Below, piece after piece: positions 26,249 to 35,229 of a DNA stretch of 64,000 bases (its first letter is position 1; each line of letters starts with the position of its first letter). The stretch lies in contig CANGUG010000001.1 of assembly GCA_947457075.1 (NCBI GenBank), positions 167,873 through 231,872 on the forward strand. The letters are read 5' to 3'. A program made the translations under genes and the position numbers. This DNA comes from Bacteroidota bacterium (GTDB lineage: Bacteria > Bacteroidota > Bacteroidia > Chitinophagales > Chitinophagaceae). The notes under the pieces were generated by a model that did not search any database, was not told the origin of the DNA, and worked only from the letters and a program-made list of their open reading frames with translations.

Positions 26249-26800
26249 TTATAAAACTTCTACACTAAAACGTTTACCAATAGGACGATAATTGGGATTT
26301 AATTTTGATTGCCAAACACCCAATAACCAGGCCGCTAAACCACCTCCAATTTGTGATAAATTTTTATTGCTAAATACCTGGTCTTTTTTTATTAAGGAGT
26401 TGGCCATATTTAAACCCATATACAAAGGACCGCCAATCTTTAACAATGCACCGTTTGTAAAAACACTGGTATAGTGTCCCTTATCGTGTGCAAAGCCAGT
26501 AATTTCGTTGACATGAATTTTTAGGGTGCCCATTTTAAGTGTGTCCTGTGCCCAGGTTCCATAGGCGGTGGTGGAGGTTTGAAGCGCAAACTGACTTATT
26601 TGAATTGAATCGGTTTTGATCCAGTCAACATACCCTGTAATCCACTGATGATTAATAAATTTAAAATTAATATAACTACCAACGGTAAATGAGCGAACAA
26701 TAATCCCACGATCCTTTAGCACCACCAACCCTCCCTTCTGCGCATTTGCAGAAAGAATTAGCTGCACCAAGAATAACAATAAAAAAAATATTTTTTTCAC
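26249..26800 (-). CDS. Secreted protein of unknown function
   Basis: I do not recognise this 183-residue protein. It begins with a clear Sec signal peptide (MKKIFFLLLFLVQLILSANAQ), followed by VVLKDRGIIVRSFTVGSYINF and a beta-rich middle (ITGYVDWIKTDSIQIS), which could be a small beta-barrel that senses or binds something. A weakly hydrophobic stretch near 150-170 (GGGLAAWLLGVWQSKLN) could touch the membrane. No cysteines are obvious. It sits between mtgA and a LysE transporter on the same strand. Envelope localisation is the only inference I would make. Confidence 0.7.
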   Translation of the reverse strand: MKKIFFLLLFLVQLILSANAQKGGLVVLKDRGIIVRSFTVGSYINFKFINHQWITGYVDWIKTDSIQISQFALQTSTTAYGTWAQDTLKMGTLKIHVNEITGFAHDKGHYTSVFTNGALLKIGGPLYMGLNMANSLIKKDQVFSNKNLSQIGGGLAAWLLGVWQSKLNPNYRPIGKRFSVEVL

Positions 26801-26837
26801 AATACAATTTACGAACTAATCTTTATAAAATAATTTA

Positions 26838-27482
26838 TTATTTATAATTAAGTGCTCCATAAAAAAGGACCGCACTAAAAATTAAAATAATAATTCCGGC
26901 CACACGATTTACCCACAACATTGTTTTTTCGGTAAGTTTTGGCCTAAGTGTATTGGCCAATACCACCTTTAACAAATCAGCAAACAATACAAAACCCAAG
27001 CAAGTGCCAAAAACCAACACTTTGTATAATATTGGGTTGGTGGTTTCAGAAGCGTCGGCCCCTATGGCCGCCGTCCAAGCAAACCAAAATAAAAAAACAT
27101 TTGGATTTAACGCGTTCATTAAATACCCCGTAATGAATACACCCACCAACTCGCGTGGTTGCATTTCTTTAACGTGATTCACCCCCACGTTTTCTAAATG
27201 AATCTTTTTAAAAAACAAAGTATATATCCCCATTATTAACAAAAAACCCGCCCCCACCATAGCGATGATTGACTTGTGAGCCAATACAACATTAAATAAC
27301 GTTGTAAATACATTACATATAACCAGTAAAGAAATATCGCTAAAGGAAACACCGGCTACAAAAGCAAAACCAGCATTACGACCATTGGTTAAACTTTGTT
27401 TTAAAATGGCAAAAATAACGGGTCCAATAGAGATGCTTAAAATAAATCCTAGCAAAAGACCTTTTAAAATGGGGGCAATCAT
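26838..27482 (-). CDS. LysE/RhtB-family amino acid exporter
   Basis: A 214-residue inner membrane protein with about six helices. The family signature is LLGFILSISIGPVIFAILKQSLTNGRNAGF at the N-terminus (positions 7-36), with NALNPNVFLFWFAWTAA in the middle. The family exports amino acids or derivatives. I chose the ATG at 27482, one base after the stop of the upstream GH3 gene; an in-frame start at 27515 would overlap that gene. Tight coupling to GH3, which makes acyl-amino acid conjugates in plants, suggests the pair may make and export a conjugate. Confidence 0.85.
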   Translation of the reverse strand: MIAPILKGLLLGFILSISIGPVIFAILKQSLTNGRNAGFAFVAGVSFSDISLLVICNVFTTLFNVVLAHKSIIAMVGAGFLLIMGIYTLFFKKIHLENVGVNHVKEMQPRELVGVFITGYLMNALNPNVFLFWFAWTAAIGADASETTNPILYKVLVFGTCLGFVLFADLLKVVLANTLRPKLTEKTMLWVNRVAGIIILIFSAVLFYGALNYK

Positions 27483-27483
27483 A

Positions 27484-29004
27484 TTAGTTTTTTGAAATGA
27501 ATTGCAACCAGTCATTTAATACATTGCCTTTTAATACCCTAGGAAACTTGTGTTGTCCTCCAATTTTCCCCTTGCTTTCTAAAAACAACATAAATGTTTT
27601 CTCAGAAAGCAGGGACAAGCGCACTTCTTTTAAGGCACTTTTTCTTTCAACAGCATAGTCGTCGTTCAGCTGCATCAATTTTTCGTCAATTTTTTGCATC
27701 AGCAAATTTTCGTCCACTAACTCATTACACGCTACAAACCAGTGGTGACCAAAAAAACTATCGGAAGGAAAACCCGCAACACAATATTCAGGAATAGAAA
27801 TATTTAATTCCTCCCCCACCAACTGAATGGCCTTATTCATGTTGTCAACACTTAGATGCTCTCCCACCAAACTTAAAAAATGCTTTGTTCTGCCGGTAAT
27901 GATGATCTCCGCATTTTCTTTATCCACAAAGCGAACGGTATCACCAATTAAATACCTCCAAGCGCCCGCTACGGTGCTAATTAATATAGCATAATCCTTA
28001 CCCTCCTCCACTTCGTGAATCATAAGGGTTGTTGGTTGGTCAATAATTTCTCCGTTGGCATCAAAATTCTTTTCATCAAAAGGCACAAACTCAAAAAATA
28101 TATGTTGGTTAAAGGAAAGGCGCATTCCTTTACTGTATTGTTTGTCCTGCCAGGCTAAAAACCCTTCGCTGGCCAAATAAGTTTCAACATAAGAGATGGG
28201 CTTTCCCAATAATTTTTCAAAACCATGTTTATAGGGTTCAAAACTCACCCCTCCGTGTACAAAAAATGCCAAATTGGGCCACATTTCGTGAATATTGTTC
28301 AACTGATAACGCTCTATCACCATTTCAATACACATTTGAATCCAAGCAGGAACGCCCACAATAAATCCAATATCCCATTGGGGTGCTTTTTCTACAATTT
28401 CCTTTAGTTTTTTATTCCAATCTTTTTCTTTCGCAATTTTTTTACCAGGCTTGTAAAAGGGCTGAAACCAAAAAGGTGCTTTTTTTGCGGTGATTCCGCT
28501 TAGGTCTCCCGCATAATAGCCCGGTCCTTTTTGTAAATCGGTGCTCCCTCCCAGGGTTAACCAACCTTTCCCAATGCTTGTAAGGGGAACTTCTTTATAA
28601 TTAAACAAACTAATTAATTGCTTAATCATAATTACCTTATTGCCTTTTAATAAATCATTGGTAACAGGGATGTATTTGCTTGCCGATTCGCTTGTGCCGC
28701 TGCTTAGCGCAAAAAATTTAATTTTTCCAGGCCAACAAATATCTAATTCTCCCTCAAGGGATTTATGCCACCACTCGTTATAAATTTTATTGTAATTATA
28801 GACAGGCACCCTTTCTTGAAACTGCTTGCGCACTCGCTTGCTTTGTAAAATTTGTTCAAATCCAAATTTTTGGCCAAATGCAGTATAGCGCGCTCGACGC
28901 AATAGCTTTTTAAGCACACGCATCTGTGATCTAAACGGACTTCTTTGTGGAATACCCAAAGCCCGGTTTAAATTTTTTGGCAGGTTAATCTCGAATATCG
29001 GCAT
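27484..29004 (-). CDS. GH3-family acyl-adenylating protein, copy 1
   Basis: A 506-residue member of the GH3 family, an ANL-like fold known from plant acyl-acid amido synthetases. It shows the ATP-binding motif FALSSGTSESASKYIPVT, the YVETYLASEGFLAW acceptor segment, GAWRYLIGDTVRF and GEHLSVDNMNKAI. All GH3 blocks are present in order, so it looks active. Bacterial GH3 proteins have no established substrate that I can name. A paralogue lies at 47688-49202. The downstream LysE gene begins one base past its stop. A TATTTTTG element is 33 nt before its ATG. Confidence 0.88.
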   Translation of the reverse strand: MPIFEINLPKNLNRALGIPQRSPFRSQMRVLKKLLRRARYTAFGQKFGFEQILQSKRVRKQFQERVPVYNYNKIYNEWWHKSLEGELDICWPGKIKFFALSSGTSESASKYIPVTNDLLKGNKVIMIKQLISLFNYKEVPLTSIGKGWLTLGGSTDLQKGPGYYAGDLSGITAKKAPFWFQPFYKPGKKIAKEKDWNKKLKEIVEKAPQWDIGFIVGVPAWIQMCIEMVIERYQLNNIHEMWPNLAFFVHGGVSFEPYKHGFEKLLGKPISYVETYLASEGFLAWQDKQYSKGMRLSFNQHIFFEFVPFDEKNFDANGEIIDQPTTLMIHEVEEGKDYAILISTVAGAWRYLIGDTVRFVDKENAEIIITGRTKHFLSLVGEHLSVDNMNKAIQLVGEELNISIPEYCVAGFPSDSFFGHHWFVACNELVDENLLMQKIDEKLMQLNDDYAVERKSALKEVRLSLLSEKTFMLFLESKGKIGGQHKFPRVLKGNVLNDWLQFISKN

Positions 29005-29037
29005 CTACAAAATCGTTTTTTCTTTTAAGATTATATG

Positions 29038-29045
29038 CAAAAATA
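29038..29045 (-). promoter_or_regulatory. TAnnTTTG -7 promoter element of GH3 copy 1
   Basis: On the minus strand this reads TATTTTTG, 33 nt before the GH3 ATG, back to back with the suhB promoter. Confidence 0.5.
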
Positions 29046-29070
29046 GGAATGTTATTCCACCAAACGAAGT

Positions 29071-29078
29071 TACTTTTG
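29071..29078 (+). promoter_or_regulatory. TAnnTTTG -7 promoter element of suhB
   Basis: TACTTTTG ends four nt before the ATG at 29083, giving an essentially leaderless mRNA. Confidence 0.55.
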
Positions 29079-29082
29079 TGGT

Positions 29083-29859
29083 ATGATAAAAAACACGCTA
29101 TTAAGTGCCATTGATGCAGGTGCGGCTCAGCTTAGACGCTATTTTAACGGCAGCTTTACTATTTCAAGCAAGAGCAGCATCAACGACTTGGTTACCGAGG
29201 CAGATCATGCAGCAGAAAAAGCAATATTTAAAATAATTCAAGATAAACACCCCTCCCATTTTATTTTAAGTGAGGAAACAGGCTCAATTCCATCTAGCTC
29301 TACTACTAAGTGGATCATTGACCCCATTGATGGTACTATTAATTTTGCCAACGGCATACCCATTTGTTGTGTAAGTATTGGGGTGGAAGAAAATGGTGAA
29401 ATGATCATGGGCGCAGTGTATAATCCTTTTATGAATGAATTGTTTTTTGCAGAAAAGGGAAAAGGCGCAACCCTTAATGAAAAACCTATTAAAGTAAGTG
29501 ATAAAGATAATTTGTTAACTAGCTGTTTGGTGACTGGTTTTCCCTATCAGTACCTGGATGCCGCCAATGGTCCACTTACAGTTTTCGAAAAATTAATTCG
29601 CAAATCTATTCCAGTTAGAAGGTTGGGCAGCGCCGCACTTGATTTGTGTTGGACTGCAGCAGGAAGGTTTGATGGATTTTATGAACACAAGTTACAGGCC
29701 TGGGATAGTGCTGCTGGATATTTAATTGTGCAAGAAGCGGGTGGAACGGTGACTGATTTAAATGGAGAAAAATACAATCCTTATCAACCCGGCATCATTG
29801 CAAGCAATGGAAAAATTCATGATCAATTATTGTCCTTAATGAAAGGAGGATCCTTATAA
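29083..29859 (+). CDS. suhB: Inositol monophosphatase family protein
   Basis: A 258-residue Mg-dependent phosphatase of the inositol monophosphatase family. Metal ligands are visible in LSEETG (Glu), WIIDPIDGTINFANG (DPxDGT) and QAWDSAAGYLIVQEAGG (WDxAAG). The family includes SuhB, CysQ-type nucleotidases and HisN phosphatases, and motifs alone do not fix the substrate; the length and spacing fit SuhB best. It starts just after a promoter element and is followed 8 bp later by thiL. Confidence 0.85.
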   Translation: MIKNTLLSAIDAGAAQLRRYFNGSFTISSKSSINDLVTEADHAAEKAIFKIIQDKHPSHFILSEETGSIPSSSTTKWIIDPIDGTINFANGIPICCVSIGVEENGEMIMGAVYNPFMNELFFAEKGKGATLNEKPIKVSDKDNLLTSCLVTGFPYQYLDAANGPLTVFEKLIRKSIPVRRLGSAALDLCWTAAGRFDGFYEHKLQAWDSAAGYLIVQEAGGTVTDLNGEKYNPYQPGIIASNGKIHDQLLSLMKGGSL

Positions 29860-29867
29860 AATATTTT

Positions 29868-30899
29868 ATGCAAGAAAGAACTGAAATAGAAAAATTAGGA
29901 GAGTTTGGTTTAATCAATCACCTAACTGAAAACTTTGAAACATTTAATGCGTCCACTACTTTGTCTATTGGTGATGATGCTGCAGTGATAGATCATTTCG
30001 GAAAGCAAACCGTCATTACTACCGACTTGTTGGTGGAAGGTGTTCATTTTGATTTAATGTACACACCCTTAAAACACCTGGGCTATAAGTCGGTGATAGT
30101 GAATTTGAGCGATATCTATGCAATGAATGCACATCCCACACAAATCACTATGAGCCTGGCTTTCAGCAATCGTTTTAGTTTGGAAGCGCTTGAAGAATTT
30201 TATTTAGGTGTTCAAATTGCTTGTGAAAAATACGGGGTTGATTTAATTGGAGGAGATACTTCTACTTCTCAAAAAGGCCTGGTTATTTCTGTGACCGCTA
30301 TTGGCGAAGTGGCGCCAGATAAATATGTTAAAAGAAGCACTGCCGAGAGTGGTGATTTAATATGTGTGTCAGGAGACCTAGGCGCTGCTTTTTTAGGATT
30401 AACCTTAATGGAAAGAGAGAAAAAAATATTTCTTGAAAATCCACAGGTGCAACCAACCCTTGAAAACGAAGACTATATTGTGGGTAGGTTGCTTAAGCCG
30501 GAAGCAAGAAAAGACATTATTGATTATTTAGCGGAACAGGAAATTATTCCTACCTCCATGATGGATGTAAGTGATGGGCTGAGTAGTGATATTTTACATA
30601 TTTGTAAACAAAGCAACCTGGGTTGTCGCTTGTACGAGGAAAAAATTCCATTAAATGAAGCCACAAAAGCAGCTGCGTTTAAATTTGGCTTAGATCCAAC
30701 AGTATGCGCGTTAAATGGTGGCGAAGACTATGAACTTTTATTCACCATGAAACAAGCCGATTACGACAAAATAACTTTACAGGAAGAGATAAGCGTCATT
30801 GGCTATATGTGTGATCAAGAAGAGGGCACAAAAATTATAACAAAAGGAAACAATGTTTTTGACATTAATGCTCAGGGGTGGAATGCTTTTTCGAAATAG
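29868..30899 (+). CDS. thiL: Thiamine-monophosphate kinase
   Basis: ThiL makes thiamine pyrophosphate from thiamine monophosphate. The 343-residue protein has the PurM-like fold markers SIGDDAAVID, TTDLLVEGVHFDL, KSVIVNLSDIYAMNAHP, DLIGGDTSTS and SMMDVSDGLSSDILHI, plus the C-terminal ALNGGEDYELLFT. All conserved acidic metal sites are present. No thi biosynthesis genes are nearby and no TPP riboswitch is visible. Confidence 0.95.
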   Translation: MQERTEIEKLGEFGLINHLTENFETFNASTTLSIGDDAAVIDHFGKQTVITTDLLVEGVHFDLMYTPLKHLGYKSVIVNLSDIYAMNAHPTQITMSLAFSNRFSLEALEEFYLGVQIACEKYGVDLIGGDTSTSQKGLVISVTAIGEVAPDKYVKRSTAESGDLICVSGDLGAAFLGLTLMEREKKIFLENPQVQPTLENEDYIVGRLLKPEARKDIIDYLAEQEIIPTSMMDVSDGLSSDILHICKQSNLGCRLYEEKIPLNEATKAAAFKFGLDPTVCALNGGEDYELLFTMKQADYDKITLQEEISVIGYMCDQEEGTKIITKGNNVFDINAQGWNAFSK

Positions 30900-30914
30900 T
30901 TTTTTCAAAATAGA

Positions 30915-31724
30915 TTAAAGTAATTTAAAGTCATCTGCATCTTTCCAAAACGGAAATTGCGCTCTAGTATTTTTTATTTCTTCTTTTTGTAATTGAATAT
31001 GAAACACATCTTCTTCATAGGCACGGTGGTAAATAATTTCTCCTAGAGGGCCTACCACCATTGAGTCTCCGCTATGTGCAATATTATTTCCATCTACTCC
31101 AACTCGATTTACGCCAATCGTAAAACATTGATTTTCGATGGCGCGCGCGGTTAACAAGGTTTTCCAAGCATGGTTTCTTTTTTCTGGCCAATTCGCAACA
31201 TATAATAAAACATCATACTCGGTATTGTTTTCTGCTTCGGTTGTTGAAGCAGTTACAGATTGTTGACGCGCCCAAACGGGAAAACGAAGGTCATAACAAA
31301 TTTGTAAATTAATTTTCCATCCTTTTACACTTGCAATTAATCTTTTATGACCAGGGGTATAAAATTGATCCTCGCCCCCATAGGCAAATAAATGCCTTTT
31401 ATCATAATAGCCTAATTGCCCATTGGGCAACATCCAAATAAGTCGATTATAATAATTTCCATTTTCTTCAATGATCAAGGAGCCCGTAATAATGGCTTTT
31501 TTTTCCACCGATAGCCTGCGCATCCAATCCACCGAGGGTCCATCCATGGTTTCAGCATATTTTGCAGGCTGCATGGTAAATCCGGTGGTAAACATTTCGG
31601 GCAAAACAATAATTTCGGTAGCCACATCTATATCCCTGATTTTCTGCCCCAACATAGCAAGGTTGGTGCCTTTGTCTTCCCAAAATAGGGCGGTTTGAAT
31701 AAGTGAAAGTCGAATGGATGACAA
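30915..31724 (-). CDS. Nitrilase-superfamily omega-amidase (YafV/Nit2-like)
   Basis: A 269-residue carbon-nitrogen hydrolase. The Glu-Lys-Cys triad is present in IIVLPEMFTTGFT, YYDKRHLFAYGGE and LQICYDLRFPVWAR. These features and the GEDQFYTPG segment fit omega-amidases that deaminate 2-oxoglutaramate or 2-oxosuccinamate in metabolite repair. I prefer the TTG at 31724 (MSSIRLSLIQT), which matches the family start, over a GTG at 31772; a TATCTTTA promoter-like element at 31750-31757 lies between them. This start choice is moderately sure. Confidence 0.85.
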   Translation of the reverse strand: MSSIRLSLIQTALFWEDKGTNLAMLGQKIRDIDVATEIIVLPEMFTTGFTMQPAKYAETMDGPSVDWMRRLSVEKKAIITGSLIIEENGNYYNRLIWMLPNGQLGYYDKRHLFAYGGEDQFYTPGHKRLIASVKGWKINLQICYDLRFPVWARQQSVTASTTEAENNTEYDVLLYVANWPEKRNHAWKTLLTARAIENQCFTIGVNRVGVDGNNIAHSGDSMVVGPLGEIIYHRAYEEDVFHIQLQKEEIKNTRAQFPFWKDADDFKLL

Positions 31725-31779
31725 AATAATTTGTTTTTTCTTTATGTAGTAAAGATACAAAAAGGCAACCACAACTATT

Positions 31780-32259
31780 TTATGAGCCTGGCTTGTTTAG
31801 TTTTTGTAAAATAGGTTGAATAAGCGCAGGTTCAAACCCCCGTTGGTGCAAAAAAGCATGTGTTTTAGCCATTCTGGATAAACCGCGCTCCCCCTTTAGG
31901 CTGGCCCACTTTTTAGTGGCAAGATCATAAAGTTTGGCCTGATAGTCGTCCTCATCAATGGATTTAAGGGCTTTTTTTATATTATAGGCACTTACGCGTT
32001 TTTGATAAAGCGCATGGTTGATTTTTAACTTTCCCCAACCCTTAATTCTAAAGTGCCCCCCCGCAAAACTAATCGCAAATCGCTCTTCGTTTAAAAAGTT
32101 TTCAGTGATTAAATCCGATAAAATTTCTTCGACTTCTGGGGTGGTCATCCCTAGCTCATATAACTTATCTCTCACTTCTTGTTGTGCCCTTTCTTGATAA
32201 GCACAAAAATGCCGAATGCTTAGTATAGCCTGCTCTTTACCTACTCTAACTTTTTTCAT
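31780..32259 (-). CDS. recX: RecA regulator RecX
   Basis: RecX binds and limits RecA filaments. The 159-residue protein is made of three-helix repeats; typical segments are AILSIRHFCAYQERAQQEVRDKL, with the later EEILSDLITENFLNEERFA and RIKGWGKLKINHAL. I use the ATG at 32259; a TTG three codons upstream is in frame but less likely. Unusually it is not beside recA (17.6 kb) but divergent from dnaN. Confidence 0.92.
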   Translation of the reverse strand: MKKVRVGKEQAILSIRHFCAYQERAQQEVRDKLYELGMTTPEVEEILSDLITENFLNEERFAISFAGGHFRIKGWGKLKINHALYQKRVSAYNIKKALKSIDEDDYQAKLYDLATKKWASLKGERGLSRMAKTHAFLHQRGFEPALIQPILQKLNKPGS

Positions 32260-32310
32260 TGATGTCAATAAGTAGTGCTAAAATAGCTTTTTAATCTTAA
32301 CAATTTACAT

Positions 32311-32318
32311 TAGGTTTG
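32311..32318 (+). promoter_or_regulatory. TAnnTTTG -7 promoter element of dnaN
   Basis: TAGGTTTG lies 49 nt before the dnaN ATG, leaving a short untranslated leader. Confidence 0.5.
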
Positions 32319-32367
32319 CCTTAGTTATAAAACGTGATTTTTTCAAAAGCCAAACAACAAAAATTCT

Positions 32368-33483
32368 ATGAAATTTATTGTTTCTTCTTCCTCTCTTTTA
32401 AAACACCTTCAACAAATTTCCGGTGTTATTAATACCAACACCGTGTTACCTATTTTGGAAGATTTTCTATTCGAGATCGAAGATAAAAAATTAAATATTG
32501 TAGCAACCGACTTAGAAACGGTAATGCGTGTACAAATGGAAGTGGAAAGCAAAGCCAATGGTCGCGTATGTATTCCTGCAAAAATTTTAATTGATTCTTT
32601 AAAAAATATTGCGGATCAGCCGCTCACCTTTAATATTGACAAAAATTACGCTGTAGAAATTACAAGTGATAATGGTAAGTATAAAGTGATGGGAGAGAAC
32701 CCAGATAATTTTCCTAAAGAACCAACCGCCGACGACACTTCTGGTTTTAAAATGACTAGCACTGGCTTATTAACCGCTATCAATAAAACATTATTTGCCG
32801 TAAGCGGCGATGATTTACGTCCTGCAATGACGGGTGTTTATTTTGAACTCTCTAAGGAGAGTGTGCAGTTTGTGGCGACCGATGCACACCGCTTGGTAAG
32901 GTATAAAAGAACAGATGCAAAGGCAACTCAAAATGCCAGCTTTATTGTGCCTAAAAAACCATTGAATTTATTAAAGAACGCCCTACCTGATAACGACGAT
33001 CCTATCACCATTAGTTATAATAGCAACCACTTATTTGTGGACCACGGTTCAACACAATTAATTTGTAGATTGATCGATGCGCGTTTCCCAGATTATAAAG
33101 TGGTTATTCCAGCTGATAACCCTTATCGCTTAACGGTGAACAAACATGATTTCCAAAACGCTTTACGTCGAGTTAATGTATTTAGTAACAAAAGTACCAA
33201 TCAGGTAGCTTTGAATATTACAGGAAGCGAATTGCAAATGGCAGCGCAGGATATTGATTTTAGCTTTGAGGGTAATGAGCGCATGAGTTGTGAATACCAA
33301 GGCGAGGACATTCAAATTGCATTTAATGCTAAATTCTTAATTGAAATGTTAAACGCGGCCGATACCGATGAGGTTTATTTAGAACTATCAACCCCTAGCA
33401 AAGCAGGTTTAATTAAACCATCAGAGCAAGCCCCGGGTGAAGACCTTTTAATGCTAGTAATGCCATTAATGTTAAACAGTTAA
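32368..33483 (+). CDS. dnaN: DNA polymerase III beta subunit (sliding clamp)
   Basis: The clamp holds the replicative polymerase on DNA and binds repair partners. The 371-residue protein has three DnaN domains; typical marks are MKFIVSSSSLLKHLQQISGVI, VATDLETVMR, DDLRPAMTGVYFE, FVATDAHRLVRYK and the C-terminal LMLVMPLML that ends the family. It is divergent from recX and followed by a strong terminator. dnaA is not next to it, as is common in Bacteroidota. Confidence 0.98.
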   Translation: MKFIVSSSSLLKHLQQISGVINTNTVLPILEDFLFEIEDKKLNIVATDLETVMRVQMEVESKANGRVCIPAKILIDSLKNIADQPLTFNIDKNYAVEITSDNGKYKVMGENPDNFPKEPTADDTSGFKMTSTGLLTAINKTLFAVSGDDLRPAMTGVYFELSKESVQFVATDAHRLVRYKRTDAKATQNASFIVPKKPLNLLKNALPDNDDPITISYNSNHLFVDHGSTQLICRLIDARFPDYKVVIPADNPYRLTVNKHDFQNALRRVNVFSNKSTNQVALNITGSELQMAAQDIDFSFEGNERMSCEYQGEDIQIAFNAKFLIEMLNAADTDEVYLELSTPSKAGLIKPSEQAPGEDLLMLVMPLMLNS

Positions 33484-33532
33484 TTGGTTTCAAAATTATA
33501 AGTGTAATCCGTACCTATAAAAACAACCCAAG

Positions 33533-33568
33533 CCCGATGATTTCTGCATAAGAACATCGGGTTTTTTA
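33533..33568 (+). terminator. Intrinsic terminator after dnaN
   Basis: CCCGATG (33533-33539) pairs with CATCGGG (33555-33561) and is followed by TTTTTTATTT. Confidence 0.85.
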
Positions 33569-33596
33569 TTTACATTTATGTTCTAAAAAATTCCCC

Positions 33597-34418
33597 ATGC
33601 TTGAAACGATACAAAATTATTTTTCAACCATCCCAAGCCTCCACCGCGCCTTATTGTTGGCGGGGGGAATCACATTTTTTTGGTTGATAGAATTAGCGCT
33701 GCCACTATTTAATTTTAAGTATAGCAAATTTAAACACGCCGGAATCAATTTGTTTTTCACTTTCACCACCATTGTTATCAATTTTGGATTTGCACTTATC
33801 ATGGTTAAAGCAAGTGATTGGACGGTGGCAGAAAATTTTGGTTTGCTTCATTTGGTTCAACTTTCTCCTTGGGTGGAAGCGATAGTGGGTTTATTATTGT
33901 TAGATTTTATAGGCGCTTATTTAGTGCACTTAATTGAACATAAGGTTAAATTTTTGTGGAAGTTTCATATGGTGCATCACGCGGATACACATGTGGATAC
34001 GACCACGGGCAATAGACACCATCCAGGGGAATCGGTGGTGCGCGCCATTTTTGCCATACTGGCTGTTTTTATTGTAGGTACTCCTATGTGGATGGTGATG
34101 TTATATCAAAGTTTAAGCGTCGTGTTAACTCAATTTAATCATGCGAATATTCGTATTCCAAAATGGTTTGATAAATCATTTGGATATATTATTGTTTCTC
34201 CCAACATGCATCGAGTACACCATCATATTACCCGTCCTCAAACTGATAGTAACTATGGAAATATATTTTCTTTCTGGGATCGTCTTTTAGGCACTTACAA
34301 CGACACACCCATGGACCAAATCGTTTATGGACTTGATGTAATGGATAACACGAAGGATGGCTCTTTGTCTTATCAATTAAAAGCTCCATTTGATAAATCA
34401 ATCAAATCAGATTATTAA
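33597..34418 (+). CDS. Fatty acid hydroxylase / sterol desaturase family membrane protein
   Basis: A 273-residue di-iron membrane oxygenase with four or so helices. The histidine clusters that bind iron are [22 protein letters not shown] and MHRVHHH, all present. The family hydroxylates or desaturates lipids; in bacteria members modify fatty acids, carotenoids or hopanoids. It lies 25 bp upstream of kdsB and could be cotranscribed with the LPS genes, so modification of an envelope lipid is plausible. Confidence 0.88.
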   Translation: MLETIQNYFSTIPSLHRALLLAGGITFFWLIELALPLFNFKYSKFKHAGINLFFTFTTIVINFGFALIMVKASDWTVAENFGLLHLVQLSPWVEAIVGLLLLDFIGAYLVHLIEHKVKFLWKFHMVHHADTHVDTTTGNRHHPGESVVRAIFAILAVFIVGTPMWMVMLYQSLSVVLTQFNHANIRIPKWFDKSFGYIIVSPNMHRVHHHITRPQTDSNYGNIFSFWDRLLGTYNDTPMDQIVYGLDVMDNTKDGSLSYQLKAPFDKSIKSDY

Positions 34419-34443
34419 TCGCTGCGCAAAACACACTAAAAAA

Positions 34444-35166
34444 ATGACTAAAATTGGTGCATTTATTCCAGCACGTTATGCTGCAACAAGGTTTCCAGCC
34501 AAACTAATGCAATTGTTGGGAGACAAAACAGTGATAAGACACACTTATGATAATACAGTTGCTACTGGTTTATTTGATGAAGTATATGTGGTAACGGACA
34601 GCGAAATTATATTTAATGAAATAGTGAATCATGGAGGGAAAGCAATAATGAGTCAACGTCCACATGAAAGTGGCTCAGATAGAATTGCCGAAGCCATAGA
34701 AAAAGTAGATATTGATATTGTAGTAAATGTACAAGGCGATGAACCCTTTGTAAAAAAAGAACCCTTACAAAAAGTGATTGAGGTTTTTGCGGATTCTTCG
34801 GTACAAGTTGCCTCCTTAATGCAGGTGCTTACTCAACCTCAATTAATAGTGGATCCCAACTATGTTAAGGTGGCGGTGGATAAAAATAACAACGCCTTGT
34901 TTTTTTCCCGCAGCGTGATTCCTTATCCAAGAGACAAGGAAGTCGCTTCAAAATATTATGAACATATAGGTGTGTATGCATTTAAAAAACAGGCCCTATT
35001 AAATTTTACCAATTGGCCCATGTCTCCACTAGAAGCTGCTGAAAAAATTGAATGTTTGCGTTATTTAGAAAATGGTGTTTCCATTCGCATGGTAGTTACT
35101 GAATACATGGGCGTTGAAATAGATACTCCCGAAGATTTGATAAAAGCGGCCAAGTTGTTAGCGTAA
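34444..35166 (+). CDS. kdsB: CMP-Kdo (or Kdo8N) synthetase KdsB
   Basis: KdsB activates 3-deoxy-manno-octulosonate with CTP for the LPS inner core. The 240-residue protein has [18 protein letters not shown] at the N-terminus, then [26 protein letters not shown] and [15 protein letters not shown], all typical. I use the ATG at 34444; an in-frame ATG at 34390 would overlap the preceding gene. In Shewanella the kdsB gene linked to kdnA/kdnB prefers the 8-amino form of Kdo. The KdnB-like gene two genes downstream makes that substrate plausible here. Confidence 0.95.
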   Translation: MTKIGAFIPARYAATRFPAKLMQLLGDKTVIRHTYDNTVATGLFDEVYVVTDSEIIFNEIVNHGGKAIMSQRPHESGSDRIAEAIEKVDIDIVVNVQGDEPFVKKEPLQKVIEVFADSSVQVASLMQVLTQPQLIVDPNYVKVAVDKNNNALFFSRSVIPYPRDKEVASKYYEHIGVYAFKKQALLNFTNWPMSPLEAAEKIECLRYLENGVSIRMVVTEYMGVEIDTPEDLIKAAKLLA

Positions 35167-35229
35167 TTGTATAATACTGCCGCAATAGTATTAATAATTT
35201 TAATTCTCCATAAAAGTTAAATACAAGAA

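Noticed and set aside
31725..31772. GTG start of the nitrilase at 31772
   Set aside because: It adds a hydrophobic tail not seen in the family, and a promoter-like TATCTTTA lies after it.
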